A stretch of 64,000 nt of DNA from Variovorax sp. YR216 (GTDB lineage Bacteria; Pseudomonadota; Gammaproteobacteria; Burkholderiales; Burkholderiaceae_C), in the NCBI RefSeq assembly GCF_900107745.1, contig NZ_FNRO01000004.1, positions 310,001 to 374,000 on the forward strand, given 5' to 3'. Positions 32,915 through 42,749 of this stretch are shown here, piece after piece. Under the pieces are notes generated by a model. It was not told where the DNA came from and made no database searches. It was given only the letters and a program-made list of their open reading frames with translations. The translations under genes were made by a program, and so were the position numbers. Every line of letters starts with the position of its first letter. Positions within the stretch are counted from its first letter, which is position 1.

Positions 32915-33856
32915 ATGAACTTCCAACAACTGCGCTCGGTGCGCGAGGCCGTGCGCTGCGGCTTCAACCTGACCGAAGTCGCCCATCAGCTTCACACCTC
33001 CCAGCCCGGCGTCAGCCGGCAGATCCGCGAACTCGAGGAAGAACTCGGCATCGAGCTCTTCGTGCGCGCCGGCAAGCGCCTGACCGGGCTCACGGAGCCC
33101 GGCGGCCATGTGCTGCCGATCATCGAGCGCATGCTGATGGAGAGCTCGAACCTGCGGCTCGCGGGCCAGGAGTTCGTCGCGCGGCAGACCGGGCTGCTCT
33201 CGGTCGCCGCCACGCACTCGCAGGCGCGCTACGCGCTGCCGGTGGCGGTGCAGGAATTCCGCGCGCAGTTCCCCGACGTGAAACTGCACCTGCACCAGGG
33301 TTCGCCCAAGCAGATCGCACAGATGCTGCTCGACGGCGAGGTCGACGTCGGCATCGCGACCGAGGCACTCGGCGACTATCCGCAGCTCGTCGCGCTGCCC
33401 TGCTATCGCTGGACGCACTCGGTGGTGGTGCCGCCGGAGCATCCGCTGCTGAACGCGCCGCTGACGCTGGAGGCGCTCGCGAAGCATCCGCTGATCACCT
33501 ACGACACCGGCTTCACCGGCCGCACGCGCATCGACAAGGCGTTCGAGGAGCGTGGTCTCGCGCCCAACATCGTGCTGACCGCGATGGATGCCGATGTCAT
33601 CAAGACCTACGCGCAACTGGGCATGGGCGTGGGCATCGTCGCCGGCATCGCCTACGAGGCCGAGCGCGACACGCAGCTTCGGGCGCTCGATGCGGGCGAG
33701 CTCTTCGGCATCCACCTGACCAAGCTCGCGGTGCGGCGCGGAAGCTACCTGCGCGGCTATGTGCATGCCTTCATCGAATCCTTTGCGCCAACGCTGCCGC
33801 GCGAGGTGGTCGAAAAGGCGCTGGCGGACGATCCCGCGGAGGAGATCGAGTCCTGA
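32915..33856 (+). CDS. cysB: CysB-like LysR regulator of sulfur metabolism
   Basis: A 313-residue LysR protein. The N-terminus 'MNFQQLRSVREAVRCGFNLTEVAHQLHTSQPGVSRQIRELEEELG' matches the CysB/Cbl branch. The effector domain contains 'THSQARYALPVAVQEFRAQFPDVKLHLHQGSP', the CysB sulfate/N-acetylserine pocket strand. The family activates cysteine biosynthesis and sulfonate genes under sulfur limitation. ATG 32915 was chosen by homology; ATG 32903 adds four residues. A SulP transporter lies 4 kb downstream, but no link to it is shown. Confidence 0.92.
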   Translation: MNFQQLRSVREAVRCGFNLTEVAHQLHTSQPGVSRQIRELEEELGIELFVRAGKRLTGLTEPGGHVLPIIERMLMESSNLRLAGQEFVARQTGLLSVAATHSQARYALPVAVQEFRAQFPDVKLHLHQGSPKQIAQMLLDGEVDVGIATEALGDYPQLVALPCYRWTHSVVVPPEHPLLNAPLTLEALAKHPLITYDTGFTGRTRIDKAFEERGLAPNIVLTAMDADVIKTYAQLGMGVGIVAGIAYEAERDTQLRALDAGELFGIHLTKLAVRRGSYLRGYVHAFIESFAPTLPREVVEKALADDPAEEIES

Positions 33857-33889
33857 TCCGCCGGGACGAGGTACGCTTGCGCCCAGCGC

Positions 33890-35161
33890 ATGCCCTCCGT
33901 CCCGAACGATCCGCCAAGCTCCGAATCCTCGCCGACCGGTCTGGTCCTGACCGGTGGCGGTGCGCGTGCCGCCTACCAGGTCGGCGTGCTGCAGGCGATC
34001 GGCCGGCTGCGGCGCAGCGCGGGCGAGCGCTCGCGCTTCAACCCTTTCCAGATCATCACCGGCACATCGGCGGGCGCGATCAACGCGGCCGCGCTCGCGT
34101 GCGGGGCCGACGACTTCGAGTCCACGGTGCGCATGATCGGGCGGGCGTGGTCCGGGCTCGGCCCCGGGCAGGTCTACCGCGCCGATGCGCTGAGCGTGGT
34201 GCGCAGCGATGCGCCCTGGGCGCGATTGCTCTCTGCCGGCTGGCTCATCGCCAAGTGGCGGCGCAGCGGACTGCGCTCGCTGCTCGACAACGCCCCGCTG
34301 CGCCAACGGCTCGAACAGATGGTGCCGCTGGAGCGGCTGGATGAGCTGATGGCCAAGCGGCACCTCGACGCCTTGGCGGTGACCGCGTCGAGCTACGGGT
34401 CGGGCGAGCACGTGACCTTCTACCAGGCCGGCCCGCAGCAGCAGCCTTGGGTGCGCTCGAAGCGGATGGCGGTGCCGGTGCGCATCACCTACGACCATCT
34501 GCTCGCGTCGTCGGCGATTCCGTTTGTGTTTCCCGCCACGGCGCTCGACATGGGCGGCCATGTCGAGTACTTCGGCGATGGCTCGATGCGGCAGTCGGCG
34601 CCACTGTCGGCGGCAATCCACCTGGGCGCGCGACGCATCCTCGCGATCGGCTCCGGCCGCATTCAGGAGCCGCAGGATCTACTCGCTCCGAATGCGCTCA
34701 GCGGCTATCCGTCTCTCGCGCAAATCGCGGGACACACGCTGTCGAGCATCTTCCTGGATTCGCTGACCGCCGACGTCGAACGCCTGCGCCGCATCAATGC
34801 CACGCTGTCGCTGATTCCGCTCGAAGAACGCCACCACACCGCGCTGCGGCATGTCGAGCTGCTGCTGATCGCGCCTTCGCAGCGCGTGGACGTCATCGCA
34901 GCGCGGCATGCCCACGCGCTGCCTCCAGCGGTGCGCAGCCTGCTCGGCGAACCGTCGATGCCGCGCGCGGCGGAAGAGCTCAAGGGCGCGGCGCTGGCCA
35001 GCTACCTGCTGTTCGAGAAAGCCTTCACGCGCGAGCTGATCGCACTCGGTCGGTCGGACACCATGGCACAGCGCGACGCGATACGGCAGTTCTTCGGCTG
35101 GAAGCGCAGCGATGCCTCCCGCGCACCGGCACAGTTCAAGGCGCGTCACCCAGACGCTTGA
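33890..35161 (+). CDS. Patatin-like phospholipase
   Basis: A 423-residue serine hydrolase. The oxyanion loop is 'LVLTGGGARAAYQVGVLQAI', the nucleophile elbow 'GTSAGAIN', and the catalytic Asp is in 'YFGDGSMRQ' (DGS, where many relatives have DGG). A C-terminal helical DUF3336-like region reads 'LLIAPSQRVDVIAARHAHALP'. No signal peptide, so it probably acts on membrane lipids from the cytoplasm. Its last 26 nt overlap the convergent GNAT gene. Confidence 0.92.
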   Translation: MPSVPNDPPSSESSPTGLVLTGGGARAAYQVGVLQAIGRLRRSAGERSRFNPFQIITGTSAGAINAAALACGADDFESTVRMIGRAWSGLGPGQVYRADALSVVRSDAPWARLLSAGWLIAKWRRSGLRSLLDNAPLRQRLEQMVPLERLDELMAKRHLDALAVTASSYGSGEHVTFYQAGPQQQPWVRSKRMAVPVRITYDHLLASSAIPFVFPATALDMGGHVEYFGDGSMRQSAPLSAAIHLGARRILAIGSGRIQEPQDLLAPNALSGYPSLAQIAGHTLSSIFLDSLTADVERLRRINATLSLIPLEERHHTALRHVELLLIAPSQRVDVIAARHAHALPPAVRSLLGEPSMPRAAEELKGAALASYLLFEKAFTRELIALGRSDTMAQRDAIRQFFGWKRSDASRAPAQFKARHPDA

Positions 35162-35603
35162 CCATCCGCACCGCGTCTTCCACGTCCTCGTAGTAGCCTG
35201 GGCTCGACGCATATTCCGCGAAGCCGTGCCGCCGGTAGAACGCCTTGGCCGCCGCATTGCCTGCCCGCGCCTCGAGCCGTATCGCACGCATGCCTGCGAC
35301 CGCCGCGGTGGCTTCGAGCCACGCCAGTAGCGCGGACCCCACGCCCGAACGGCGCCGCTCGGTACGCACCGCGAAGAGCGCGATATGCGCCTCGTCGTCC
35401 CCGTACTGCATGATCCCGAAGCCGAGCAGCACACCATCGCGGTGGGCGACCACCACGTTGGTTTCCTCGCTGCGGATCGCGCGCAGGACGCGGCGCTCGG
35501 TCCAGCGCCATGAAAGTCCCCGCTCGATCGCGTCCCGCGACAGCTCCGCGATCCCCCGGGCGTCTGCCGTCTGGGCAAGGGTGATTTCGTAGGCGGTGAT
35601 CAC
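35136..35603 (-). CDS. GNAT-family N-acetyltransferase
   Basis: A 155-residue Acetyltransf_1 protein. The acetyl-CoA pyrophosphate loop is 'RRSGVGSALLAW', preceded by the strand 'IALFAVRTERR' and followed by 'RLEARAGNAAAKAFYRRHGF' and 'YYEDVEDAVRMVKRL'. Substrate unknown. GTG 35603 starts just before the family N-terminus; the open frame further upstream encodes Arg-rich sequence with no homology-like features. It overlaps the patatin gene tail to tail. Confidence 0.87.
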   Translation of the reverse strand: MITAYEITLAQTADARGIAELSRDAIERGLSWRWTERRVLRAIRSEETNVVVAHRDGVLLGFGIMQYGDDEAHIALFAVRTERRRSGVGSALLAWLEATAAVAGMRAIRLEARAGNAAAKAFYRRHGFAEYASSPGYYEDVEDAVRMVKRLGDAP

Positions 35604-35733
35604 GGTGGAACTGGGGTTGGCGGGACGACTATAGCCCCGCAACCTAAAATGCGTGTCCTTCCGCCGGCCCGGCGGCCGCCGCCGCACGCCAGGCCAGCCT
35701 GTTTCTGATCTCCCCCGAAAGCGCCCTCGCGAT

Positions 35734-37812
35734 ATGTCCCAGCGCAAAATCTTCGTCACCACCGCCCTGCCCTACGCCAACGGCAAGTTCCACGTCGGCC
35801 ACATCATGGAATACATCCAGGCCGACATCTGGGTGCGCTTCCAGCGCATGCAGGGGCACATGGTGCACTTCGTGGGTGCCGACGACGCGCACGGCGCGCC
35901 GATCATGATCGCGGCCGAAAAGGCCGGCAAGACGCCGCAGGAATTCGTCGGCGAGATCGCCGCGGGCCGCAAAGAATACCTCGACGGCTTCCACATCCGC
36001 TTCGACAACTGGCACTCGACCGACAGCGCCGAGAACACCGAACTCGCGCAAGGCATCTACAAGAAGCTCAAGGCCGGCGGGATGATCGCCACGCGCACCA
36101 TCGAGCAGTTCTACGACCCGGTCAAGGGCATGTTCCTGCCCGACCGCTACATCAAGGGCGAATGCCCGGTGTGCCACGCCAAGGACCAGTACGGCGATGC
36201 CTGCGAGGTGTGCAGCAGCGTCTATTCGCCGACGGAGCTCATCAGCCCCTATTCGACGCTGACCGGCGCGACGCCCGAACTGCGCAGTTCCGAGCACTTC
36301 TTCTTCAAGCTGTCCGATCCGAAGGTCGTGGACTTCCTCAAGACCTGGACGCAGGACGGCAAGCTGCAGCCCGAGATGGCGCGCAAGGCCAGCGAGTGGT
36401 TCGAGGCCGGCATGGCCGATTGGGACATCTCGCGCGAGGCGCCCTATTTCGGCATCGAGATCCCCGATGCGCCGGGCAAGTACTTCTATGTGTGGCTCGA
36501 TGCGCCGGTGGGCTACCTCGCGAGCCTGAAGAACCACTTCGACAAGGGCCAGGCGGCGAACCACTGGCACGAGCCGTCGCGCACCGCGCAGAGCTTCGAC
36601 GACTTCGTGGCCGACCCGTCGGTGGAGCAGGTGCACTTCATCGGCAAGGACATCGTCTACTTCCACACCCTGTTCTGGCCCGCGATGCTGCAGTTCAGCG
36701 GCCGCAAGACGCCGAACCAGGTCAATGTGCATGGCTTCATCACGGTGTCGGGCGAGAAGATGAGCAAGAGCCGAGGCACCGGCATCGATCCGCTCAAGTA
36801 CCTCTCGATTGGCATGAATCCCGAATGGCTGCGCTACTACATCGCGGCCAAGCTCAACGCCAAGGTAGAGGACGTCGACTTCAACCCCGACGACTTCATC
36901 GCGCGCGTGAACGCGGACCTGATCGGCAAGTACATCAACATCGCGAGCCGCGCGGCGGGCTTCATCGCCAAGCGCTTCGGCGGCAAGCTGGGTGCGGTGT
37001 CGGACGACGGCGCGGCGTTGCTGTCGGCGCTGCAGGCCGCCTCGGCGCAGATGCAGACGCTCTACGACACGCGCGACTACGCACGTGCACTGCGCGAGAT
37101 CATGGGGCTGGCCGACAAGGTCAACGAATACGTCGACCAGAACAAGCCCTGGGAACTCGCCAAGAAGGAAGGCCAGGAAGCCCGCCTGCACGACGTGTGC
37201 ACGGCCTGCATCGAGGCGTTCCGCCTGCTGACGATCTACCTCAAGCCGGTGCTGCCGGCGCTCGCCGCACAGGTCGAGGCCTTCCTCGGAAGCGCGCCCC
37301 TGCTGTCCGCCGACGCCGGCCGGCTGCTCGGCGCGGGCCATGCGATCAACGACTACAAGCACCTGATGCAGCGTGTCGATGCCAAGCAACTCGACCAGCT
37401 CTTCGAGCCGCCCGAACCGTCTGCAGAAGCCCCCGCAGCGACAGAGCTGCCCGGCGGCGAAGGCATCGCGCCGACCATCACGATCGACGACTTCGCCAAG
37501 ATCGACCTGCGCATCGCGAAGATCGTCGCCTGCCAGAAGGTCGAAGGATCGACCAAGCTGCTGCACCTGACGCTTGACGCGGGCGAAGGAAAGACGCGCA
37601 ACGTCTTCTCGGGCATCGCCTCGGTCTACCAGCCCGAGCAGTTGGTCGGCAAGCTCACCGTGCTGGTCGCCAATCTCGCGCCGCGCAAGATGAAGTTCGG
37701 CATCTCCGAAGGCATGGTGCTCGCCGCGAGCCACGCGGACGAGAAGGCGACCCCGGGCATCTACGTGCTCGAGCCCTGGCCCGGCGCGATCCCCGGCATG
37801 CGAGTCAGGTGA
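35734..37812 (+). CDS. metG: Methionyl-tRNA synthetase
   Basis: A 692-residue class I synthetase charging tRNA-Met in the cytoplasm. HIGH appears as '[11 protein letters not shown]' and KMSKS as 'GEKMSKSRG'. A four-Cys zinc knuckle lies at '[17 protein letters not shown]'. The anticodon-binding helical domain covers about 400-540. A C-terminal tRNA-binding OB fold (from '[14 protein letters not shown]') is present, as in dimeric MetG. The start is ATG 35734. The 130-nt upstream region holds a TAAAAT -10-like box (35645-35650) and a GC-rich hairpin at 35661-35675. Confidence 0.97.
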   Translation: MSQRKIFVTTALPYANGKFHVGHIMEYIQADIWVRFQRMQGHMVHFVGADDAHGAPIMIAAEKAGKTPQEFVGEIAAGRKEYLDGFHIRFDNWHSTDSAENTELAQGIYKKLKAGGMIATRTIEQFYDPVKGMFLPDRYIKGECPVCHAKDQYGDACEVCSSVYSPTELISPYSTLTGATPELRSSEHFFFKLSDPKVVDFLKTWTQDGKLQPEMARKASEWFEAGMADWDISREAPYFGIEIPDAPGKYFYVWLDAPVGYLASLKNHFDKGQAANHWHEPSRTAQSFDDFVADPSVEQVHFIGKDIVYFHTLFWPAMLQFSGRKTPNQVNVHGFITVSGEKMSKSRGTGIDPLKYLSIGMNPEWLRYYIAAKLNAKVEDVDFNPDDFIARVNADLIGKYINIASRAAGFIAKRFGGKLGAVSDDGAALLSALQAASAQMQTLYDTRDYARALREIMGLADKVNEYVDQNKPWELAKKEGQEARLHDVCTACIEAFRLLTIYLKPVLPALAAQVEAFLGSAPLLSADAGRLLGAGHAINDYKHLMQRVDAKQLDQLFEPPEPSAEAPAATELPGGEGIAPTITIDDFAKIDLRIAKIVACQKVEGSTKLLHLTLDAGEGKTRNVFSGIASVYQPEQLVGKLTVLVANLAPRKMKFGISEGMVLAASHADEKATPGIYVLEPWPGAIPGMRVR

Positions 37813-38030
37813 TGAAGCGGCGAATCGGCCTGCTTGTTGCGCTCGCGTGTTCCGTCCTGCTGGGCGGATGTGCCGTCGCGAGCGCGGCGGTCACCGTCAC
37901 GAGCACCGCGGTAAGCGTAGGTGCCGGCGCGGTCGGCCTCGCGGCCGATGCCGCGATCGGCACCGCGCGCATCGCCGGCAAGGCGGTGGGCGCCGCCGCC
38001 GATGCGGTACTGCCCGGCGACTCGAATTAG
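37812..38030 (+). CDS. Small lipoprotein downstream of metG
   Basis: A 72-residue protein with a lipobox (VLLGGC, Cys at about 20) followed by an Ala/Gly/Val-rich, weakly hydrophobic segment with no charged domain. It is anchored to a membrane by lipidation. Its ATG shares the last base of the metG stop (TGATG), so it is translationally coupled. Family function unknown; similar small Ala/Gly-rich lipoproteins are common in Burkholderiales. Confidence 0.8.
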   Translation: MKRRIGLLVALACSVLLGGCAVASAAVTVTSTAVSVGAGAVGLAADAAIGTARIAGKAVGAAADAVLPGDSN

Positions 38031-38066
38031 CGTTCTCGTCACAGGGGCGCGTCCACAATAGCGCCC

Positions 38067-39749
38067 ATGACCCCGCGCCCGAAGCTCGCTCCGTTTCGCC
38101 CCCGGCTCCTCGACGCGCTCGCGGGCTACAACCGGGAGCGCTTTTTCAAGGACGTCGGCGCGGGCGCGACGGTGGGCATCGTGGCCCTGCCACTGGCGAT
38201 GGCCTTCGCGATCGCCTCCGGGCTGAAGCCCGAGGCCGGCATCTGGACCGCGATCATCGCGGGCTTCCTCATCTCCGCGTTCGGCGGATCCTCGGTGCAG
38301 ATCGGCGGACCGGCAGGCGCCTTCATCGTGATCGTCTACGGCATCGTCGAGCGCTACGGCGTGGCGAACCTGCTGATCGCCACCGCCTGCGCCGGCGTGC
38401 TGCTGTTCCTGCTGGGCCTGTTCCGGCTCGGCACGCTGGTGCGCTACGTGCCGGTGTCGATCGTGATCGGCTTCACCAACGGCATCGCGGCGCTGATCCT
38501 CATCTCGCAGATCAAGGACTGGCTCGGCCTATCGATCGAGAAGATGCCTGCGGACATGTTCTCGCAGCTTCACACGCTGGCGACGAACCTCGACACCTTC
38601 AACCCCTACGCCTTCGGGCTCGGGCTGGCCTGCCTCGCGGGCCTGTTCGCATGGCCGCATCTGCTGGCCGAGAAGATGCGCGTCGGCCAGACGGTGCGCA
38701 TCGTGCTGGGCCGCTTCGCCAACACGCGCACGGCGCAGGTGAGTTCGCGCGTGCCGGGGCCGATCGTCGCGCTCATCACGCTGACGCTGGTGTCGTGGGG
38801 ATTCGGCCTGCATGTCGAGACCATCGGCACCCGGTTCGGCGGCATCCCGCAGGGCCTTCCGGCGTTCGAGCTGCCCGATTTCTCGTGGGAGACGGTCAAG
38901 CAGCTCGTGACGCCGACGCTCACCATCGCGGCGCTGGGCGCGATCGAGTCGCTCCTGTGCGCGCGCGTCTCGGACCAGGTGAGCGGGTTGCCGCGCCACG
39001 ATCCGAACCAGGAACTGATGGCCCAGGGCATCGCGAACACCATCGCGCCCTTCTTCGGCGGCATGCCGGCGACAGGCACCATCGCGCGCACCGTGACCAA
39101 TGTGCGGGCGGGCGCCACGTCGCCGATCGCGGGCATCGTGCATGCGATCACCTTGATGGTCGTCGTGCTCGTTGCGGCACCGCTCGCGCAGCATGTGCCG
39201 CTCGCGGTGCTGGCCGGCATCCTGGTCTCCGTGGGCTGGAACATGGGCGAATGGCGCGAGTTCTCGCCCTACATGCTGCGGCGCTTCAGCCGCCACTACC
39301 GGCTGCTGATGCTCGGCACCTTCTTCCTCACGGTGGTGTTCGATCTCTCCGTCGCAGTGCAAGCGGGAATCGTGCTGGCCTGTGCACTCTTCATCCGGCG
39401 CATGAGCGGGCTGTTCAACGTCGAGATGGTCTCGCTGGAGCCGCCGGTCCTCACCTTCAGGCTCTTCGGTGCGCTGTTCTTCGGCGCGGCGGCGAAGCTG
39501 GACGAGACGATCCAGGCGGTCGAGCGCGCACCGCGCGGCATGACGGTGGTGCTCGACGCGATGCACCTGATCTCGCTCGACGCCACCGGGCTCGACGCGC
39601 TGCGGCAGCTGCACAAGACGGTGCTCGCGCGCGGCGGCGCGATGAGCATCGAATCGCTGCAGCCGCAGCCGCTGGAGGTGATCGTCCGCTCCGGCTTCGC
39701 GGACGAACTCGCGTCAGGCATGCCGCAGGGCGACGAGCACGGCACCTGA
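38067..39749 (+). CDS. SulP-family anion transporter with STAS domain
   Basis: A 560-residue inner-membrane carrier. Residues 30-430 contain the SulP core with the consensus 'GIVALPLAMAFAIASGLKPEAGIWTAIIAGF' and 'FGGMPATGTIARTVTNVRAGATSPIAGI'. A cytoplasmic STAS domain follows ('GALFFGAAAKLDETI', 'DAMHLISLDATGLDALRQL'). SulP proteins carry sulfate, bicarbonate or dicarboxylates; substrate not resolvable. It starts 36 nt after the lipoprotein. The 3' end forms a 6-bp palindrome across the stop (39746-39759) with the convergent Bug gene. Confidence 0.93.
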   Translation: MTPRPKLAPFRPRLLDALAGYNRERFFKDVGAGATVGIVALPLAMAFAIASGLKPEAGIWTAIIAGFLISAFGGSSVQIGGPAGAFIVIVYGIVERYGVANLLIATACAGVLLFLLGLFRLGTLVRYVPVSIVIGFTNGIAALILISQIKDWLGLSIEKMPADMFSQLHTLATNLDTFNPYAFGLGLACLAGLFAWPHLLAEKMRVGQTVRIVLGRFANTRTAQVSSRVPGPIVALITLTLVSWGFGLHVETIGTRFGGIPQGLPAFELPDFSWETVKQLVTPTLTIAALGAIESLLCARVSDQVSGLPRHDPNQELMAQGIANTIAPFFGGMPATGTIARTVTNVRAGATSPIAGIVHAITLMVVVLVAAPLAQHVPLAVLAGILVSVGWNMGEWREFSPYMLRRFSRHYRLLMLGTFFLTVVFDLSVAVQAGIVLACALFIRRMSGLFNVEMVSLEPPVLTFRLFGALFFGAAAKLDETIQAVERAPRGMTVVLDAMHLISLDATGLDALRQLHKTVLARGGAMSIESLQPQPLEVIVRSGFADELASGMPQGDEHGT

Positions 39750-39755
39750 ACGTGT

Positions 39756-40754
39756 TCAGTCCACCTTGATGTTCGCCGTCTTCACGATCTCGGCGTAGCG
39801 CTTCAGGTCGGACTGGATCTGCTGCCCGAACTCGGCGGAGGTGTTGCCCGAGGCGGTGATGCCGAGCGCCGCCAGCCGTTCCTTGACCTCAGGCGTGTGG
39901 ACGACCGCGTGGATCTCGCGCTGCAGCCTGTCGACGATCGGCTGGGGCGTCTTCGCCGGCGCGAGGATGCCGATCCATGAGCTGGATTCAAAACCGGGAA
40001 CGCCAGACTCCGCGACAGTCGGCACCTTGGGCAGCGACGCGAGCCGCTGCGTGCTCGACACCGCGATGGCATTGACCTGCCCCTTCTGCACGAAGGGATA
40101 GGCGCCGGCCACTGCGGTATAGAGCATCGGCAGCGACCCGCCCACCACATCCGCCATCGCCTGGCCGCCGCCTTTGTAAGGCACGTGAACGAAGTTGGCG
40201 CCGGTGCGCACCTTGAGGAGTTCGCCTGCGAGATGCGGCGTGCTGCCGGTGCCGGCGCTGCCATACGACACGCCGGCGGGGTTCGACTTCGAATAGGCCA
40301 CCAGCTCCTCGAAGGTCTTCGCGGGCACCGAGGGATGCGTGACGATGATGAGCGCCGCATCGCCGATCTTGCTGACCGGCGCGAAGTCCTTCACCGGATC
40401 GAAGGGCACCTTGCCGTAGACATGCGGATTGATGACCAGGGTGCCGTCGAAGCCCAGCACCAGCGTGTAGCCGTCAGGCGGCGCGACCGCGGCCATTTGC
40501 GTGCCGATGTTGCCGGATGCGCCGGGCCGGTTGTCGACCACCACCTGCTGCCCCAGCCGCTGTCCGAGGCGGTCGGCGACCACGCGCGCGCCCGTGTCGG
40601 TCACGCCGCCGGGCGCGAAGGGGACGATCAGACGGATCGGCCTGGTCGGATAGTCATCCGCCGATGCGGGCACGACGGCGCCCGCGGCCGCCGCGAGCGC
40701 GAAGAGCGCCTGCGCGACGAATCGCAAGGGCGTCCGTTGGAAGTTCGTTGCCAT
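39756..40754 (-). CDS. Bug/TctC-type tripartite tricarboxylate solute-binding protein
   Basis: A 332-residue periplasmic binding protein. The signal peptide ends in ASA at about residue 32. The family motifs 'YPTRPIRLIVPFAPGGVTDTGARVVADRLGQ' and 'VVDNRPGASGNIGTQMAA' form the ligand pocket, and 'YGSAGTGSTPHLAGELLK' follows. Bug proteins capture organic acids for TctAB permeases or act as sensors. No TctA/TctB genes are nearby. It is the last gene of a four-gene minus-strand cluster. Confidence 0.93.
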   Translation of the reverse strand: MATNFQRTPLRFVAQALFALAAAAGAVVPASADDYPTRPIRLIVPFAPGGVTDTGARVVADRLGQRLGQQVVVDNRPGASGNIGTQMAAVAPPDGYTLVLGFDGTLVINPHVYGKVPFDPVKDFAPVSKIGDAALIIVTHPSVPAKTFEELVAYSKSNPAGVSYGSAGTGSTPHLAGELLKVRTGANFVHVPYKGGGQAMADVVGGSLPMLYTAVAGAYPFVQKGQVNAIAVSSTQRLASLPKVPTVAESGVPGFESSSWIGILAPAKTPQPIVDRLQREIHAVVHTPEVKERLAALGITASGNTSAEFGQQIQSDLKRYAEIVKTANIKVD

Positions 40755-40799
40755 GGTTCTTGTCTCCGTTGTCGTTGTGAAATTCGTGTGGGTGGCGCG

Positions 40800-41801
40800 C
40801 TACTCGGGCTGGATGCCGCCGCGCTGCGCCACCAGCGACCATTTCTCGGTCTCGCCCGCGAGGAACTTGCGGAACTCGGCCGGCGGCGTGAGCACCAGTT
40901 GCGCGCCCTGTGCGTCCATCTGCTTGACCACGGCCGGGTCGGCGGCGACCTTGCGCAGGTCCTCGTTGATGCGGGTGACGATGGCCGCCGGCATGTTCGC
41001 CGGGCCGAACATGCCGTACCAGTTGAGCGACTCGACCTCCTTCAGGCCAGCTTCCTTGAAGGTCATCGCGTCGGGAAAGATCGCCATGCGCTGGTCCGCC
41101 GCCACGCCGACCACGCGCAGCGCGCCTGAGCGCACGTGCGGCAGCGCGGTCAGCACACTGGTGACACCCAGCGGCAGATGGCCGCCGATGATGTCCACCA
41201 TGATCGGCGCACCGCCCTTGTACGGAACGCCGCTCAGCTTCAGATGGCCGGACTGCCGGATGAGCTCGCCGGTCAGGCGCGTCTGGCCTTCGGAATAGCC
41301 GACCGCCAGCTCCTCCGAACGAGCCGCCTTCACGACATCGTTCAGCGTCTTGTACGGTCCGTTCGTCGCTGCAACCAACACCATCGGCGAGCTTGCGATG
41401 TTGGTCACGGGCGTGAAGGCGTGCGCGGTGTCGTAGGGCATGCTCTTCATCAACACCGGATTGATCGCATGCGAGCCGACCACCAGCAGCAGCGTATGGC
41501 CGTCAGGCGCGGCCTTGGCGACGTAGCTCGACCCGATGACGCCGTTGGCGCCGGTGCGGTTCTCGACCACCACCGACTGGCCCCAGAGCTCGGTCAGCTT
41601 CTGCGCCATGAGCCGGCCGACGATGTCGGTGCCGCCGCCCGCGGCATAGGGCACGACCAGCGTGACGGGTTTGTGCGGGAACTTCGCATCGCCGCCCTGC
41701 GCCCATCCGGCGGTAGCGACGAAGGAGGCGAGCGCCGCGAGCATGGCGCGACGGGCGGGGATCATGGGGCTGTACATCTTGGCTTGTCTCTTTCTGTTCA
41801 T
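40800..41801 (-). CDS. Bug/TctC-type solute-binding protein, second copy
   Basis: A 333-residue Bug protein with a signal peptide (RRAMLAALASFVATAGWAQG). The family motifs 'HKPVTLVVPYAAGGGTDIVGRLMAQKL' and 'VVENRTGANGVIGSSYVAKA' are present. It is clearly divergent from the neighbouring Bug protein, so the pair looks like an old duplication or two specificities rather than a recent copy. The start is ATG 41801; ATG 41777 is possible. It is 16 nt from the lyase stop, in the same operon. Confidence 0.92.
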   Translation of the reverse strand: MNRKRQAKMYSPMIPARRAMLAALASFVATAGWAQGGDAKFPHKPVTLVVPYAAGGGTDIVGRLMAQKLTELWGQSVVVENRTGANGVIGSSYVAKAAPDGHTLLLVVGSHAINPVLMKSMPYDTAHAFTPVTNIASSPMVLVAATNGPYKTLNDVVKAARSEELAVGYSEGQTRLTGELIRQSGHLKLSGVPYKGGAPIMVDIIGGHLPLGVTSVLTALPHVRSGALRVVGVAADQRMAIFPDAMTFKEAGLKEVESLNWYGMFGPANMPAAIVTRINEDLRKVAADPAVVKQMDAQGAQLVLTPPAEFRKFLAGETEKWSLVAQRGGIQPE

Positions 41802-41817
41802 GGGATGAGGTGCGCGT

Positions 41818-42741
41818 TCAGGCTTCCTGCGGCTGGCGCGCTTTCTCGCGCTGCCGTCGCAGCCAGTTGATGGCGCGCCCGCCGAGCGGCCGCTGGAGCT
41901 GCGCTTCGGCGAAGTCCACCGCGTCGATCAGGCGGTCGGTCGAGATCCCGGTCTCGAAGCCGCTCTGCGCGGCCATCAGCACGAGGTCTTCGGTGGCGAC
42001 GTTGCCCGCCGCGCCTGGCGCGAAGGGGCAGCCACCGATGCCGCCCACGCTCGCATCGAAGCGACGCACGCCGGCTTCCAGCGCCGCCCAGGCGTTGGCG
42101 ACCGCCATGCCCCGCGTGTCGTGGAGGTGCACCGCGAGTTGCGCCACGGGCACCGCATCGCGCAGCGCAGCGAGACGTTCCTTCACCTGGGCCGGCGACG
42201 CCGAACCGATGGTGTCGGCAATCACGATCTCGCCCGCGCCGGCCTGATGCATGCGCGCGGCGAGGCGCACCACCTCGGCGAGCGGAGTCGTGCCTTCGAA
42301 GGGGCAGTCGAAAGCGACCGCGACGTAGGCACGGGTGCGCAGGCCGAGGCGATGCGCGGCGGCCAGCGTCTGCTCGCTGACCTCGGTGGCTTCCGTGAGG
42401 CCCATGTTGATGTTCTTGCGATTCATGGTCTCGGTGGCCGAAAGCACCACCGCGATCTCCTGCGCGCCGGCCGCATGCGCGCGCTCCAGGCCCTTGAGGT
42501 TGGGCACGAGCACCGAGCAACGCAGATCGGGCAATGCCGCCGTCAAGAGGGGCACCAATTTCGCTGCGTCGGCCATCTGGGGGACGGCCTTGGGCGACAC
42601 GAAGCTCGTCGCTTCCACGCTCTGCACGCCTGCCTCGGCGAGGAGGCGGATGAGCTCCAGCTTGGCCTCGGTCGGCACCTGCACCCGCTGGTTCTGCAAC
42701 CCGTCGCGCGGTGCGACGTCGGTGATGTGGATTCGCTCCAT
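41818..42741 (-). CDS. mvaB: Hydroxymethylglutaryl-CoA lyase family protein
   Basis: A 307-residue TIM-barrel lyase of the HMG-CoA lyase/homocitrate synthase superfamily. Metal and catalytic residues appear in 'VAPRDGLQN' (Arg-Asp), 'ATSFVSPKAVPQMAD', 'VHLHDTRGMA' and the loop 'VGGIGGCPFAPGAAGN' with the active-site Cys. HMG-CoA lyase splits HMG-CoA to acetyl-CoA and acetoacetate; some relatives cleave other 3-hydroxyacyl-CoAs. With the adjacent CoA transferase it would cleave an activated hydroxy-acid. Confidence 0.93.
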   Translation of the reverse strand: MERIHITDVAPRDGLQNQRVQVPTEAKLELIRLLAEAGVQSVEATSFVSPKAVPQMADAAKLVPLLTAALPDLRCSVLVPNLKGLERAHAAGAQEIAVVLSATETMNRKNINMGLTEATEVSEQTLAAAHRLGLRTRAYVAVAFDCPFEGTTPLAEVVRLAARMHQAGAGEIVIADTIGSASPAQVKERLAALRDAVPVAQLAVHLHDTRGMAVANAWAALEAGVRRFDASVGGIGGCPFAPGAAGNVATEDLVLMAAQSGFETGISTDRLIDAVDFAEAQLQRPLGGRAINWLRRQREKARQPQEA

Positions 42742-42749
42742 GGCCGGCC

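Noticed and set aside
39746..39759. Terminator at CTGAAC-GT-GTTCAG between SulP and Bug genes
   Set aside because: The arms are only 6 bp with a 2-nt loop, they cover a stop codon, and there is no T-run. It is more likely chance.
39756..41801. Recent tandem duplication of the Bug genes
   Set aside because: The two proteins differ throughout, and only family motifs are shared.
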